This document shows, piece by piece, positions 52,425-63,220 of a stretch of DNA of 64,000 bases. The notes beneath the pieces were generated by a model that was not told the origin of the DNA, made no database searches, and worked only from the letters and a program-made list of their open reading frames with translations. The translations under genes were made by a program, and so were the position numbers. Where the stretch lies: NCBI RefSeq assembly GCF_002775205.1, contig NC_036445.1:3554802-3618801 (forward strand). The letters run 5' to 3'. The first letter of the stretch is position 1. The number at the start of each line of letters is the position of its first letter. This DNA comes from Xiphophorus maculatus (lineage: Eukaryota > Chordata > Actinopteri > Cyprinodontiformes > Poeciliidae).

Positions 52425-55400
52425 ATGTTTGTTTTCATCTGGTTAATCGTGTCTCTCCCTACTGGCAACGGTAATGTATGAATCGTCTAATTCATGAACA
52501 TGAATCAATACTAAAATTAAATACACTATATGTATATGTATCCACATTTGCTTGTAACAATATTTATGGCAAATCTCTAAAGTTTATATATTTGTTTTAC
52601 AAATTTGCAAATGAATAAAGTTTTTCTGTTATGTGGAGAAACTTAAGGAAAAATTAATGGTTAGTGTTTAAACATCTTATAAATAATATCTGGTTTATAT
52701 AAACATTTACTGACAAGAAACTTTAGTCAGGATGAAACTGTCATTACTTTGGCATTGTTTCATTTCATTGAAATAATTTTTGAACAAATCCTGAGTTTAC
52801 TTGTTTTTCTTATTAACAGGTGCATTACAATGGAAAATCCCCTGTCAACAGGAAGGTTATTGTGTTTCTTTCAATGAGGATGAAATAAGAGCAGAAGCTG
52901 GACTCTGTGCTGTGATACCATGCTCTTTCACATCTTTCTTTGTACCCGAACATATTATTTGGTATAAATGTGAAAAACTTGAGGACAATTGTGCCAAATC
53001 TGTCCCTGTATTTCACTCTGACAAGAACGAGGAAAACATTCAACCTGGGTTCAAAGGTCGTGTGTCACTGCTGCACCTGAACATGACTGAGAAGAACTGC
53101 AGCATGGTGATCAATGATCTTCAGAAATCTGATTCTGGATCATATCAGCTCCGAGTTGTGGGAAAAGAAACAGGAGAAGCATTTGCATATCTTGCAAAAA
53201 CAAAACTCTCATTAGTAGGTAGGAAACATTCCAGTATACAATTCCCACATCAGATTACTAGACTTAATGAAGAAAATTAATAATTTTATCTTTATATTTT
53301 TAGAGAAGATTGTTGAAGCTTTATTGTTGACAAAATAAAGGAAATATTTAGTCAATCTGTCTTGTCAAGCTCACACTGTTTACCATTTTTGTGATGATTA
53401 ATTTGATGAACTGTTTCCATCAGATCTGAACCAAAAGCCCTCAGTGATGATTCCTCCACTGACTGAGGGACAGCAGGCCTCTCTGACCTGCACTGCTCCT
53501 GGTCTCTGCTCTGGGTCTCCTCCTAAAATCACCTGGATGTGGAGAGGAGAAGGAGAGAATGATTCTTACATCATAGGAAACATTACTGCTTTAAAAACAG
53601 AGAATCTGACTGCTTTCACAAAGAGACATGTCTCAACTCTGACCTTTAACGCATCAACTGATCACCACAACACCAGTATAACCTGCAAAGTCAGCTTCAC
53701 AGGCGACATAAATATAAATGAGACTGTGACTCTGAATGTGACATGTGAGTACCTCATTGTCTTACAAATCCTGCTGATGATGTTTTAATTACAATTTATG
53801 AACATTTGCTCATAAAATACCCCTCTTTTAAAACTGGCTTTATTTTATTGTAATACATTATTTTTATTTCATTGATGTGAAGTAAATTTTGATAACAGAG
53901 AATACTGTGGTGAAGTCAGGAGACTTTCATTGTGACCAGGAGTATTAACATTTTCCCTCCAGCATTATGAAATGGTTCAAATTTAACCAGAGATGACTTA
54001 ATAGAAGAAAAAATGTGCAGTTTTTACCATGCTAACGTGACAGCAAATAATTCTGGACTTTACATTTGTACAGAACAATATCTGAATAACACTCTAAGAA
54101 AAACAATCAAAATAACAATGGCATGTCGGCTGAGATTTTTCAAAAGCAAAACAAGAAGAAATATATTTATTTAGATAAATACATCCACAACAAATTACAA
54201 TCTAAAATACTTTCTTGATTTATTAATTGGTATATAAATTGGCCAGTAACAAGAGTATGTTCTTTGTGTGTCTGCTTTACTGAAAATTTAAATATTTTGT
54301 TTATATTTGCTCTGCAGATGCAAGAAAACCTCAGATCTCTGGTAGATCAAAAGTTAAAGAAGGAAATTAACTGAATCTGAACTGCAGTGTGGACAGTTTC
54401 CCTCCATCAGTTATCACATGGACTAAATCTAGAAAACAAGCCGAACAGCAGAGTCACAATGTATCTAAAAATTGTGGCAGCAGTAAAATCTGTCAGCGAC
54501 AAAAAAGAAGTTGCTTGTTTTCCGTCACTAATGTGACAACAGAAGATGCTGGTCTTTATATCTGCACAGCAAAACATCTGAACAACACTCAGAGAGAAAC
54601 AATTACTGTAACAGTGACATGTGTGTTTAATACATTTTGAAGAAATATTTCTCAAACTATTAGATGCAATTATCTAAGCTTGAGCTTCATATGGAGTTCA
54701 TAACAAAAGTGTTTAAACCTTTTGTTTATACTGTGTTCCACAGATGCAAGAAAACCTCAGATCTCTGGCAGGACAACCGTCATGGAGGGAGACAATCTGA
54801 ATCTGACCTGCAGTGTTGACAGTGTTCCTCCATCAGTCATCACATGGACTAAATCTAGAAAACAAGCCGAACAGCAGAGTTACAATGTATCTAAAAATTG
54901 TGGCAGCAGTAAAATCTGTCAGCGACAAAAAAGAAGTTGCTTGTTTTCCGTCACTAATGTGACAACAGAAGATGCTGGTCTTTATATCTGCACAGCAAAA
55001 CATCTGAACAACACTCAGAGAGAAACAATTACTGTAACAGTGACATGTGTGTTTAATACATTTTGAAGAAATATTTCTCAAACTATTAGATGCAATTATC
55101 TAAGCTTGAGCTTCATATGGAGTTCATAACAAAAGTGTTTAAACCTTTTGTTTATACTGTGTTCCACAGATGCAAGAAAACCTCAGATCTCTGGCAGGAC
55201 AACCGTCATGGAGGGAGACAATCTGAATCTGACCTGCAGTGTTGACAGTGTTCCTCCATCAGTCATCACATGGACTAAATCTAGAAAACAAGCCGAACAG
55301 CAGAGTCACAATGTATCTAAAAATTGTGGCAGCAGTAAAATCTGTCAGCGACAAAAAAGAAGTTGCTTGTTTTCCGTCACTAATGTGACAACAGAAGATG

Positions 55401-56654
55401 CTGGTCTTTATATCTGCACATCAAAACATCTGAACAACACTCAGAGAGAAAAAATTACTGTAACAGTGACATGTGTGTTTAATACATTTTGAAGAAATAT
55501 TTCTCAAACTATTACATGCAATTATCTAAGCTTGAGCTTCATATGGAGTTCATAACAAAAGTGTTTAAACCTTTTGTTTAAACTGTGTTCCACAGATGCA
55601 AGAAAACCTCAGATCTCTGGCAGGACAACCGTCATGGAGGGAGACAATCTGAATCTGACCTGCAGTGTTGACAGTGTTCCTCCATCAGTTATCAAGTGGA
55701 CTAAATCTGGAATAGAAATCAAATGGCAGGACAACATTTTAAGCAAAGCAGAAAGCAGAAAAGTCTACCTGCTGGAAAAAAGTGGATGTGTCTCTTTTTC
55801 CTTCATGAATGTAACATCAGAAGAAGCTGGACGTTACATTTGTACAGCAACGTATCAGAATGAAAGCATGACAGAAGAAGTCCATGTTAAAGTGACTTGT
55901 AAGTATATTTTCATAGTTAATTTGCAGAAGGTATATAATTATTTGGGCTTCTAAGTCAGGATTATTTCGTGTTAGGTTTTGTAATTTCTTCAGAATACTT
56001 AGCACTTGTGTATGTTATCAAATATCTGTTTTAAAATGCCTTATTTTAAATATCTGACAATACACCTTAGAAAATAGAACAAAAGCTACAGAGGGAGGCT
56101 GTGATCTTGAGCTGGAAAAGGGTAGATTGCCTTTTTCAGAGCAGGGATGAGGTCCTGCTTCAAGTGGAAGCATTAAGCGTTTCATAGTCTTATTCACTAT
56201 TGAAGGGAAAATGGAGCGGGACATTGATAGGCAGATTGGTGCTGCATCTGCAGTGATGCTAGTGCCTTATCAGTCAGTTTTGGTGAAGAGAGGCCCAAGT
56301 TAAAAGGTGAAGAAACCCCAATTCACATGTATTTCTGTAATTTTACAGCTTATCATGAGAAACATTGTGTTTCTGGCTTTGGAGCTCTTCCCTGGGTCAT
56401 TGCTGGTGTTTCACTCAGTGTACATGTTTTCTGTATGATCTACATTTGGCACCTTTGGTAAGATACATGATGTTTATTTCATGCTTTTCAGGCCAAATTA
56501 AGGCATATGGGCTGTACAGTTGAAATAACGTGTTTCTTTTCTTCAAAGGAACACAAGAAAAAAAACAAACCTCACTGAAGATCAAACTTATTTGTCTCTG
56601 CAAAAACGTGATACATCAGCAGAGTATGATGTTATTGTCCAAAGACCACAGTAA
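52425..56654 (+). CDS. Siglec-like receptor D, multi-Ig, ITAM-like tail, one nonsense exon
   Basis: Proposed coding exons: 52425-52470 (signal, MFVFIWLIVSLPTGN), 52820-53218 (V-set), 53424-53744 (C2), 54744-55046, 55170-55472 and 55596-55898 (three C2), 56349-56457 (TM) and 56549-56654 (tail), giving about 629 aa. A further C2 exon at 54318-54620 has an in-frame TAA and must be skipped; phase 1-1 exons allow this without a frameshift. The V domain keeps NCSMVIND and YQLRV. The tail has [19 protein letters not shown], a full ITAM pattern. The 5' half is nearly the same as gene C, while the TM, tail and 3' flank are nearly the same as gene B, so D is a chimera. If the nonsense exon is included, the product would be a truncated V+C2 protein, possibly secreted. 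Confidence 0.82.
53940..54127 (+). pseudogene. Degenerate half C2 exon in gene D
   Basis: Follows the C2 pattern from ttccctccagcattatg to the YICT region (aattctggactttacatttg) and a TMAC-like end. It lacks the 5' half, carries stops and has no acceptor at its start. It is a fossil Ig domain. Confidence 0.7.
54318..54620 (+). pseudogene. Nonsense-bearing C2 exon (unit 1 of the tandem set)
   Basis: The acceptor (tgctctgcag) and donor (acat|gtgtgt) are intact, and the exon has the same 303-base length as its neighbours. TAA at 54368-54370 is in frame where the other units read AAT. The Cys of strand B and the YIC of strand F are otherwise kept. Confidence 0.85.
54318..55595 (+). repeat. Three tandem 426-bp exon-intron units
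   Basis: Exon starts are 54318, 54744, 55170 and 55596, exactly 426 bases apart (303-base exon plus 123-base intron). Units 2 and 3 are nearly identical over the full length. Unit 1 matches them from about mid-exon onward. The fourth exon (55596) matches them only in its 5' part. Confidence 0.95.
56055..56312 (+). mobile_element. LINE reverse-transcriptase fragment
   Basis: One frame reads MERDIDRQIGAASAVM followed by VLVKR-like residues, a block I recognise from the C-terminal half of fish LINE reverse transcriptases (family not resolved). It lies exactly where gene D switches to gene-B-like sequence. Confidence 0.6.
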
Positions 56655-56929
56655 CATGCTTCCAGAGATCATTCTCACTTGGATCTTACATAAAGAAAAA
56701 TATGTATATATATAAAATCAATTTCAGTATTCTACATGCAATAGAAGAGTGGATTTATGTTTTCTAGAATAAGAAAAATGTTTTGATCCACAATTGTTAA
56801 ATAAAAAGAAATAGTAAGTGTCTCTAGATAAGAATAAGATATACCATATAATATAACAAGAATGATGAATATTGTATAGATTTGTGTTCTGGAGTGCTTC
56901 AATAGCTTTTACCATTTCTAATCAGCACA

Positions 56930-56935
56930 AATAAA
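56930..56935 (+). other. Candidate poly(A) signal of gene D
   Basis: AATAAA 276 bases after the stop. In the gene B copy the homologous AATAAA lies about 0.97 kb downstream; the sequence in between is absent here. Confidence 0.4.
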
Positions 56936-58056
56936 ATATATTTTAACATTTAAGCATCTTAGCTTTTAACAGTACTGGTTGTTTCAATAGAATAACAATA
57001 TTTTACATCTCACATAACAAACTGTACTTTGTTGTTATGCCCAAACATTTTGAGACCAAGAGCTACTTTTTCCCACACCAGCCGGCTGAGAGCTACCACG
57101 TGTCAAAATAGATTATAAATGAAACTCTATTGACTTATTTTATATAAGTTATAATAAGTTATAGCAGACATATTAAAGAGATAGAAAACCTAAATTCTGA
57201 CATTGGGAGAGGGTTGCTAGTTTGTCCTAGTCGGGCCAGCAGGATTCAGTGGTTGATTAGCTAATTTCAACACCTGATCTGCTAGTGACCTGTCAGAGAG
57301 TCGGCCTGTGGGTCGCCTATTTTTTGCTAATGGAACCAAAATTGGCACACAGAATCGATGCAACACCTTATTGAAACAATAATTACAGTGACTATTGTTT
57401 TTGTCGGATCACTTGGGACATTATTTTAATTCATTTAAACAAGTTTGTTGAGTTATTCTTCATGTCTTTTAAAAAAATTTAGGATCTTAGTGAATACTTT
57501 GATTTGCGTGTAAGAAGAGATCGTCTCAGCCTCCTGGTGGAGTTCAGTTTTTTGTTACCAGAAGACGATACTGCCGAGATCAACTCAAAACCTTCCTGAG
57601 ATCGACTAGTGAATCGTGACCGATGTATTGAGCACCCGTAACAGTAGCAATCATACTGCAATTATTGCTTACTGTAAAGTGTGCTGGCCTATTTTGCATA
57701 CAGCTACAAATGTCAATTTAAAATTTCAAATAAAGAGCGTCGGTGAAAATGCGTTTATTATTAACTCTTTGATACTACTTACTTAAAGTGGAGTGGACAT
57801 CTTTGCAGTTGTGTGCTTATAAATAGTAAATGACCTGTAGTCCAGATGGTCCTAAAGTGCTCCACACTACATTCACTCACTCATCCATTGATAAATACAT
57901 TGTAGCCACAGCTTCCCTGGGGCAGTCTGACAAAAGTGGAGCTGCTCTACATGTGGCCCATTTGATAAGTCACATTATGTTGATTTTGTGTTTCTAGCAC
58001 AATAATTCTATATAGGCTGTATATTGGCAATGACAATGGTTTTCTTTTCTTCAAAG

Positions 58057-58113
58057 AAACACACACACACAAAAACAGCAAAGCCCACTGAGAACGATCA
58101 AACTTACATGTTT
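58057..58113 (+). pseudogene. Relic siglec-like tail exon in the D-E spacer
   Basis: Paralogue of the relic at 45759-45815, with the same ACAC expansion after tttcttcaaag, so the decay predates the 14-kb duplication. Confidence 0.7.
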
Positions 58114-58496
58114 CCTAAAATATTCATTTATTTATTTATTTATACCTTAAATAAGAAGCTAAATGCAAATGGTAGACCACTAAGTTCAATCATGGCTGTG
58201 AATTAAATGCATAAAAACAAAGTTATGAAAGTTGCACATTGCCTTAGCCACAGAAAAAGTGCAAAGCAACAACATACTTACAAACCAACTTCCCCATTCT
58301 TAATGGTGCAGAAACAGGAAGAAATATAGAAAGAAGACAAGAATGCAGTTTCACCTTCAGTGAAGAGATTCACTGAAGACAAAACAGAGGTAAATAAATC
58401 TTTGATTAATGCAATGCAGTTTAGCCCACATCAGACTGATAAACAGTACTTTCTTGCTGAATGAAATGAAAGTAACAATATAATGATTATAAATAT

Positions 58497-61184
58497 AATT
58501 AAAGCTGCAAGCAGCCTCGGGCGGCCCTCGCAGCAAGCACCGCTCCGGCCTATTGGCCACCGCGGGGGTTCCGGCCACCGCAGAAGCTCTTGCACAGTTT
58601 CCAGAGCCGCAGCCCGCTCCCCACCGCAGAAGCTCTGCCGCAGTTTCCAGCACCGCCGCCCGCTAGCCGCCGCAGAAGCTGTCGCGCATTTTCCCCGCCC
58701 GTCCACTGGGCGACACACGTGAATGCGTTCGGCGGCGCTCCCCGATGACTGTCAAAAAATCTGGTGCAGATCGGTCAATGCATCGAGGAGATACAGCCGA
58801 TGTATTAACTTAGGGGGCGCAGTGGAGTCAAATTACATCTCAAACCCGTTGGGCTCTTTAGAGGTGCACTAAGGTCATACATATCCAGTTTGGTGCCAAT
58901 CGGATGATCCATGTGTGAATTAGAGCCAAACGTATGAATATGGCGAGGGACTGATATTCGCCATTTGGCCACGCCCACACGGTTCAGCCAGCAGCGAGCA
59001 TTGACAGAGTTTATCATCCGAATCATCTTGATTAGGTCAAGAGAGCCATAAACAGAGCTTTCCAAGGAAAAAAACGGCACTTCCTGTTCTGAGGGGGCGG
59101 GGCTTAGATGACGTCATAATATGATGACGTAGGATCGACGGGCATCCCACCAGGATCACTCAGGCCAAGTTTGATGCAGCTCGGTCAAAGTATGTGGAAT
59201 GTAGAGGCAAACGTATACGAACGGCGTTGCCGCCATTGAAAACTTTTGGCACTTTAAAGCAAGCGAGACCAACTTCCTTTCTGTCATCCAACACAGAATC
59301 ACCTTGATTAGGTCAAGAGAGCCATAGATGAAAGTTTCCAAGGAAAAAAATAGCACTTCCTGTTCTGAGGGGGCGGGGCTTAGATGACGTCATAATATGA
59401 TGACGTAGGTCCGACGGGCATCCCACCAGCATCACTCAGGCCAAGTTTGGTGCAGAAGCTATCGACCGTTCACAGTAAAATATGAGACTTCCTGTTGTCA
59501 GGGGGCGTGGCCTAAGTGATGTCATCATTTGACCATTGGATATTATTGGACACCCGATGATGATCAATAACTGAAGGTTTGGTGTCTCTGTGAGTTTTTG
59601 TTAGAATTACAAATTTTAAATTTTTTCCTTTTCATTACAAAATTGAACTCTGTCATTCCGTAGGGCAATGCTGCCCTCTGGTGTCGAATTACTGACATAA
59701 TGAAACTATTTCAGTGGGCAGCAGGGGGCAGCATTGCCCTACAAATGACAAACATGGACTGTTTATTATGTAATTACACAGAAGATCTCTCTAATTCATT
59801 CTGAGGGGGCGGGGCTTAGATGACGTCATAATATGATGACATAGCATTGTCAGGCATCACACCAGGATGAGTCAGGCCCCCTTCAGCAAGCTCATACAGC
59901 CACCGTTTTGATAACTTTAAATCAAACATGCCTTATGATCAGACTGACCGAGTTTGAAGCCGATCAATCGAAATCCCTAGGAGGAGTTCGATCAAATACA
60001 AAGGCTGTAAATGTCAAAATCGCAGTCCAAATCTGAACTTCAATCCAAAATGGCCGACTTCCTGTTGGGTTTAGAGCATGGCTTTAAGAGACTTTTTTGT
60101 GCGTCCTGACAAGATACACATGTGTACCAAGTTTCGTAATTCTAGGTTAAAGCATGGCTTGGGGCTGTTCATTTAAAATACTCTAGGGGGCCCTATAGAG
60201 AAATTAGGCCACGCCCACCAAATTTTGTTATGAATTCCTGTCGGTGGGTGGATAAGGATCCATCCTAGTGAGTTTGGAGCAGCTGGGCCCGAAATTGTGG
60301 AATTCAGAGCCAAACGTATGGCAACGGCATTACAGGTCACTTCGCCACGCCGCCATGCCCACCTGCTATGTCAAAGCTGGTCAGGGTTGGAATGCTCCAC
60401 ACACCAACATGTCTTCTGTCTCTGGACACAGTTTCATGTTGATTAGGTCAAAGGGCTAAGATAGCGACCGTTCACAGTAAAACATAACACTTCCTGTTCT
60501 CAGGGGGCGTGGCTTAAGTGATGTCATCATTTCACCACAGGGTATTTTAGGACACCCGATGACGATCAATCACTGAAAGTTTGGTCCCTCTATGTGTTTT
60601 TGTATAGGAAATATAAGAGTTTCGTGTTTCATGGCGAGTAGGTGAACTTTGACCCCTGCTAACCCCCCTTCAACATACTCCAAAACTCACCAATTTGATA
60701 ACTTTAAATCAACCATGCCTTATGATCAGACTGACCAAGTTTGAAGCCGATCAATCAAAATCCCTAGGAGGAGTTCGATCAAATACGAAGGCTGTAAACG
60801 TCAAAATCGATGTCCAAAATGGACATTCAATACAAAATGGCCGACTTCCTGTGATAGTTGGCTTATAACATTAAATGTAAGTTCTGAGTCTTTTGGTGAG
60901 CTCTACAAGTGTACCAAATTTCATGTCTCTACGATGAAGTACGTTCATACCATTGTGTCAACAGAAAATTGCTAGTTGCCGCCGTTGAGCAATTTTTTTT
61001 GCGATTTTTGCGACAACCATAAAATTCAAAATTTTTAAATTTTCTAGTCGCGACCGCCAAGTTTGGTGAGTTTTTGAATATGATAAAGCCCCCAAAAAGG
61101 CACCTCTTTAGGGGGGCAGAATCGTAATAATAAGAAACAGTACAGATACAATAGGCCTTCGCAGCGCTTTGCTGCTCGGGCCTA
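58497..61184. mobile_element. Unclassified non-autonomous element, about 2.7 kb
   Basis: Interrupts sequence that is continuous in copy 1 at about 46.40 kb. It starts ttaaagctgcaagcagc and ends gcagcgctttgctgctcggg plus cct. It is GC-rich and built of repeated modules: gggggcggggcttagatgac with TGACGTCATAATATGATGACG at about 59.1, 59.4 and 59.8 kb; agggggcgtgg with gatgtcatcattt at 59.5 and 60.5 kb; and a block with ccttatgatcagactgacc at 59.9 and 60.7 kb. It has no transposase-like ORF. This is a type of repeat I know from many fish genomes but cannot place in a superfamily. Confidence 0.85.
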
Positions 61185-61414
61185 AATATTATTCATATTT
61201 ATATGTATTTGTCTTTACTGAAAAGTCACAATTGACTAACAGCAAGATTTATCTTAAACATTCTGCAAAGTAGTTATGCTGTCAGGAAATAAAATCCAGT
61301 ATGGAAATGCTGTACTAAATGCAACGTTATGTCTGAACTTTATTTTCATTCAGTTTCAGTATTTTTCTGAACCTCCTACGTAAAAGTTTCTCAATTGTTT
61401 GGAATGGACTGAAT

Positions 61415-63220
61415 ATGTCAAGCTTCAACTCTAGGACGTGTGTTTTCATCTGGTTAATCATGTATCTCCCTACATACATCGGTAATGTATGAATCCTCTC
61501 ATTTGTAAACATAAATCAATACTAAAAGTAAATATACTATATGTATCTATATTTGCTTGTAACAATACTCATGGGAAATCCTTAAAAGGATATGACTTAG
61601 ACTTAGACTTAGACTTAGACTGACTTTATTGTCATTTTGCATGCACAGGGTGTATACAGAATGAAATTTCGTTGCACACGGCTCAGGACAATGTTTTGAG
61701 CTTTCAATGTTGTGAGGTTACTCCAGAATAAAATAAAATACAGTATAAAATATGAATATAAAATATAAAATATAAAGTGCAGGAATGACAGTAAAATATA
61801 AGTTATTTAGCTCTGTACATGTGCAAGGTATAAAGTGGAGACCAGATGTGCAGTCCAGTTAAGAGTTCAGCAGTCTGATGGCAAGTGGGAAAAAGCTGTT
61901 TCGGAAGCTGGTGGACCTGCACCGGATGCTGCGGAACCTCTTTCCAGAGGGCAGCAGGGAGAACAGTCCATGGTGGGGGTGTGAGGGGCCACTGATGATG
62001 TTTCGGCCTCGGGACACGCAGCGCTGGGATGAAATGTCCTGGATGGAGGGAAGGGGGGCCCCGATGATCCTCTCTGCTGTCCGCACCACTCTCCTCACGT
62101 TCTTCCAGTCGGAGGCGCTGCAGCTTCCACACCACACAGAGAGGCAGCTGGTCAGAATGCTCTCTATGGTGCTTCTGTAGAACGTCTTGAGGATGGGCGG
62201 GGGCAGGTGTGCTCTTCTCATCCTCCGCAGGAAATACAAACGTTTCTGTGCCCTCTTGGCCAGAGACGTGGTGTTCACAGTCCAGGTGAGGTCGTTAGTG
62301 ATGTGCACCCCCAGGAATTTGGTGCTGCTGACCACCTCCACAGCCGAGCTGTTGATGAGCAGTGGAGCGTGGCTGGGCCGGTTATTCCTGAAGTCGACGA
62401 TCATCTCCTTCGTCTTGTCAACGTTCAGGATCAGGCTGTTGTCTCTGCACCAGTCCACCAGCTGCTCCACCTCCTCTCTGTAGTCCAGGTCGTTGTCGTC
62501 TCTGATGAGGCCCACCACCATTGTGTCGTCCGCGAACTTCACGATGTGGTTGGTGGCGAACCTGGGGACGCAGTCGTGTGTCTATATACTGCTTTCACAA
62601 ATGTGCAAATGAATACAGTTTTTGTATTATGTGCAGACATTAAAATAAAAGAATGTAAACTAGGACAGTAAACTACCTGCTGGAAAAAAGTGGACATGTC
62701 TCTTTTTCCATCATGAATGTAACAGTAGAAGAAGCAGGACGTTACATTTGTACAGCAACATATCAGAATGACAGCATGACAGAAAAAATTCATGTCAAAG
62801 TCAATTGTAAGTAAGTCAAATTCATATGCTTCCTTAATTCATGAGACATGTTTAATTCAATCTATGCTCCTCAGAAACCCTAATTAACCAGCATTTCTAT
62901 ATTTTACAGTTAATCATGTGAAACATTGTGCATGTGGCGGTGGAGCTCTTCTCTGGGTCGTTGCTGGTGTTTCACTCAGTGTGCATCTTTTCTCTATGAT
63001 CTACTTGTACCACATTCGGTAAGTTACATTTAGTTTATTTTCTCCTTTCCAGGTCCAATTACTGTATGTAGGCTGTGCATTTGCAACAATTATGTTTTCC
63101 TTTTTTCATAGGAACACAAGAAAAAAGGCTGAACCCACTGAAGATGATCAAACTTACATGTGTATGCAAAAAACCAATGCATCAGCAGGGTATAATGTTA
63201 TTGTTCAACAACCGCACTGA
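61415..63220 (+). pseudogene. Siglec-like locus E, decayed relative of gene C
   Basis: It keeps a signal exon (61415-61481, same ACG change and same upstream in-frame ATG as gene C), the 3' part of one C2 exon (about 62661-62806, reading YLLEKSGHVSFSIMNVTVEEAGRYIC in two pieces), a TM exon (62910-63018) and a tail exon (63112-63220). The V exon, first C2 exon and 5' half of the other C2 are gone. A LINE and a 2.7-kb element are inserted. The remaining full exons still splice in phase, so a short V-less membrane peptide cannot be excluded, but there is no ligand-binding domain. Confidence 0.85.
61594..62583 (-). mobile_element. 5'-truncated L2-like LINE with reverse-transcriptase C-terminal half
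   Basis: The minus-strand ORF (61859-62542, 227 aa, open to about 62583) begins at the FADD catalytic motif (KFADDTMVVGL) and runs through VDWCRDNSLILNVDKTKEM, FLGVHITNDLTW and KRLYFLRRMR to IRLLNS. These are the late palm and thumb blocks of L2/Jockey-group reverse transcriptases. The 3' end is a short (AAGTCT)n-type tandem next to tttattgtcattttgcatgc. Copy 1 has an uninterrupted aggatatatactgc at this site. The 5' end is truncated just before the active site, so it is dead. Confidence 0.93.

Larger units (their letters stand above)
56315..62657 (+). repeat. Segmental duplication, copy 2 (gene D end to locus E)
   Basis: Partner of 42520-46880. Copy 2 alone has the 2.7-kb element (58497-61184) and the LINE (61594-62583). 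The period between matching exons is about 13.8-14.8 kb depending on these insertions. Confidence 0.9.

Noticed and set aside
58357-58722. GC-rich open frames on both strands of 79-98 codons
   Set aside because: They lie across the 5' end of the 2.7-kb repeat and show no protein motif.
61859-62542. Reverse-transcriptase ORF as a host gene
   Set aside because: It is the truncated C-terminal half of an L2-like LINE, missing sequence before the FADD motif.
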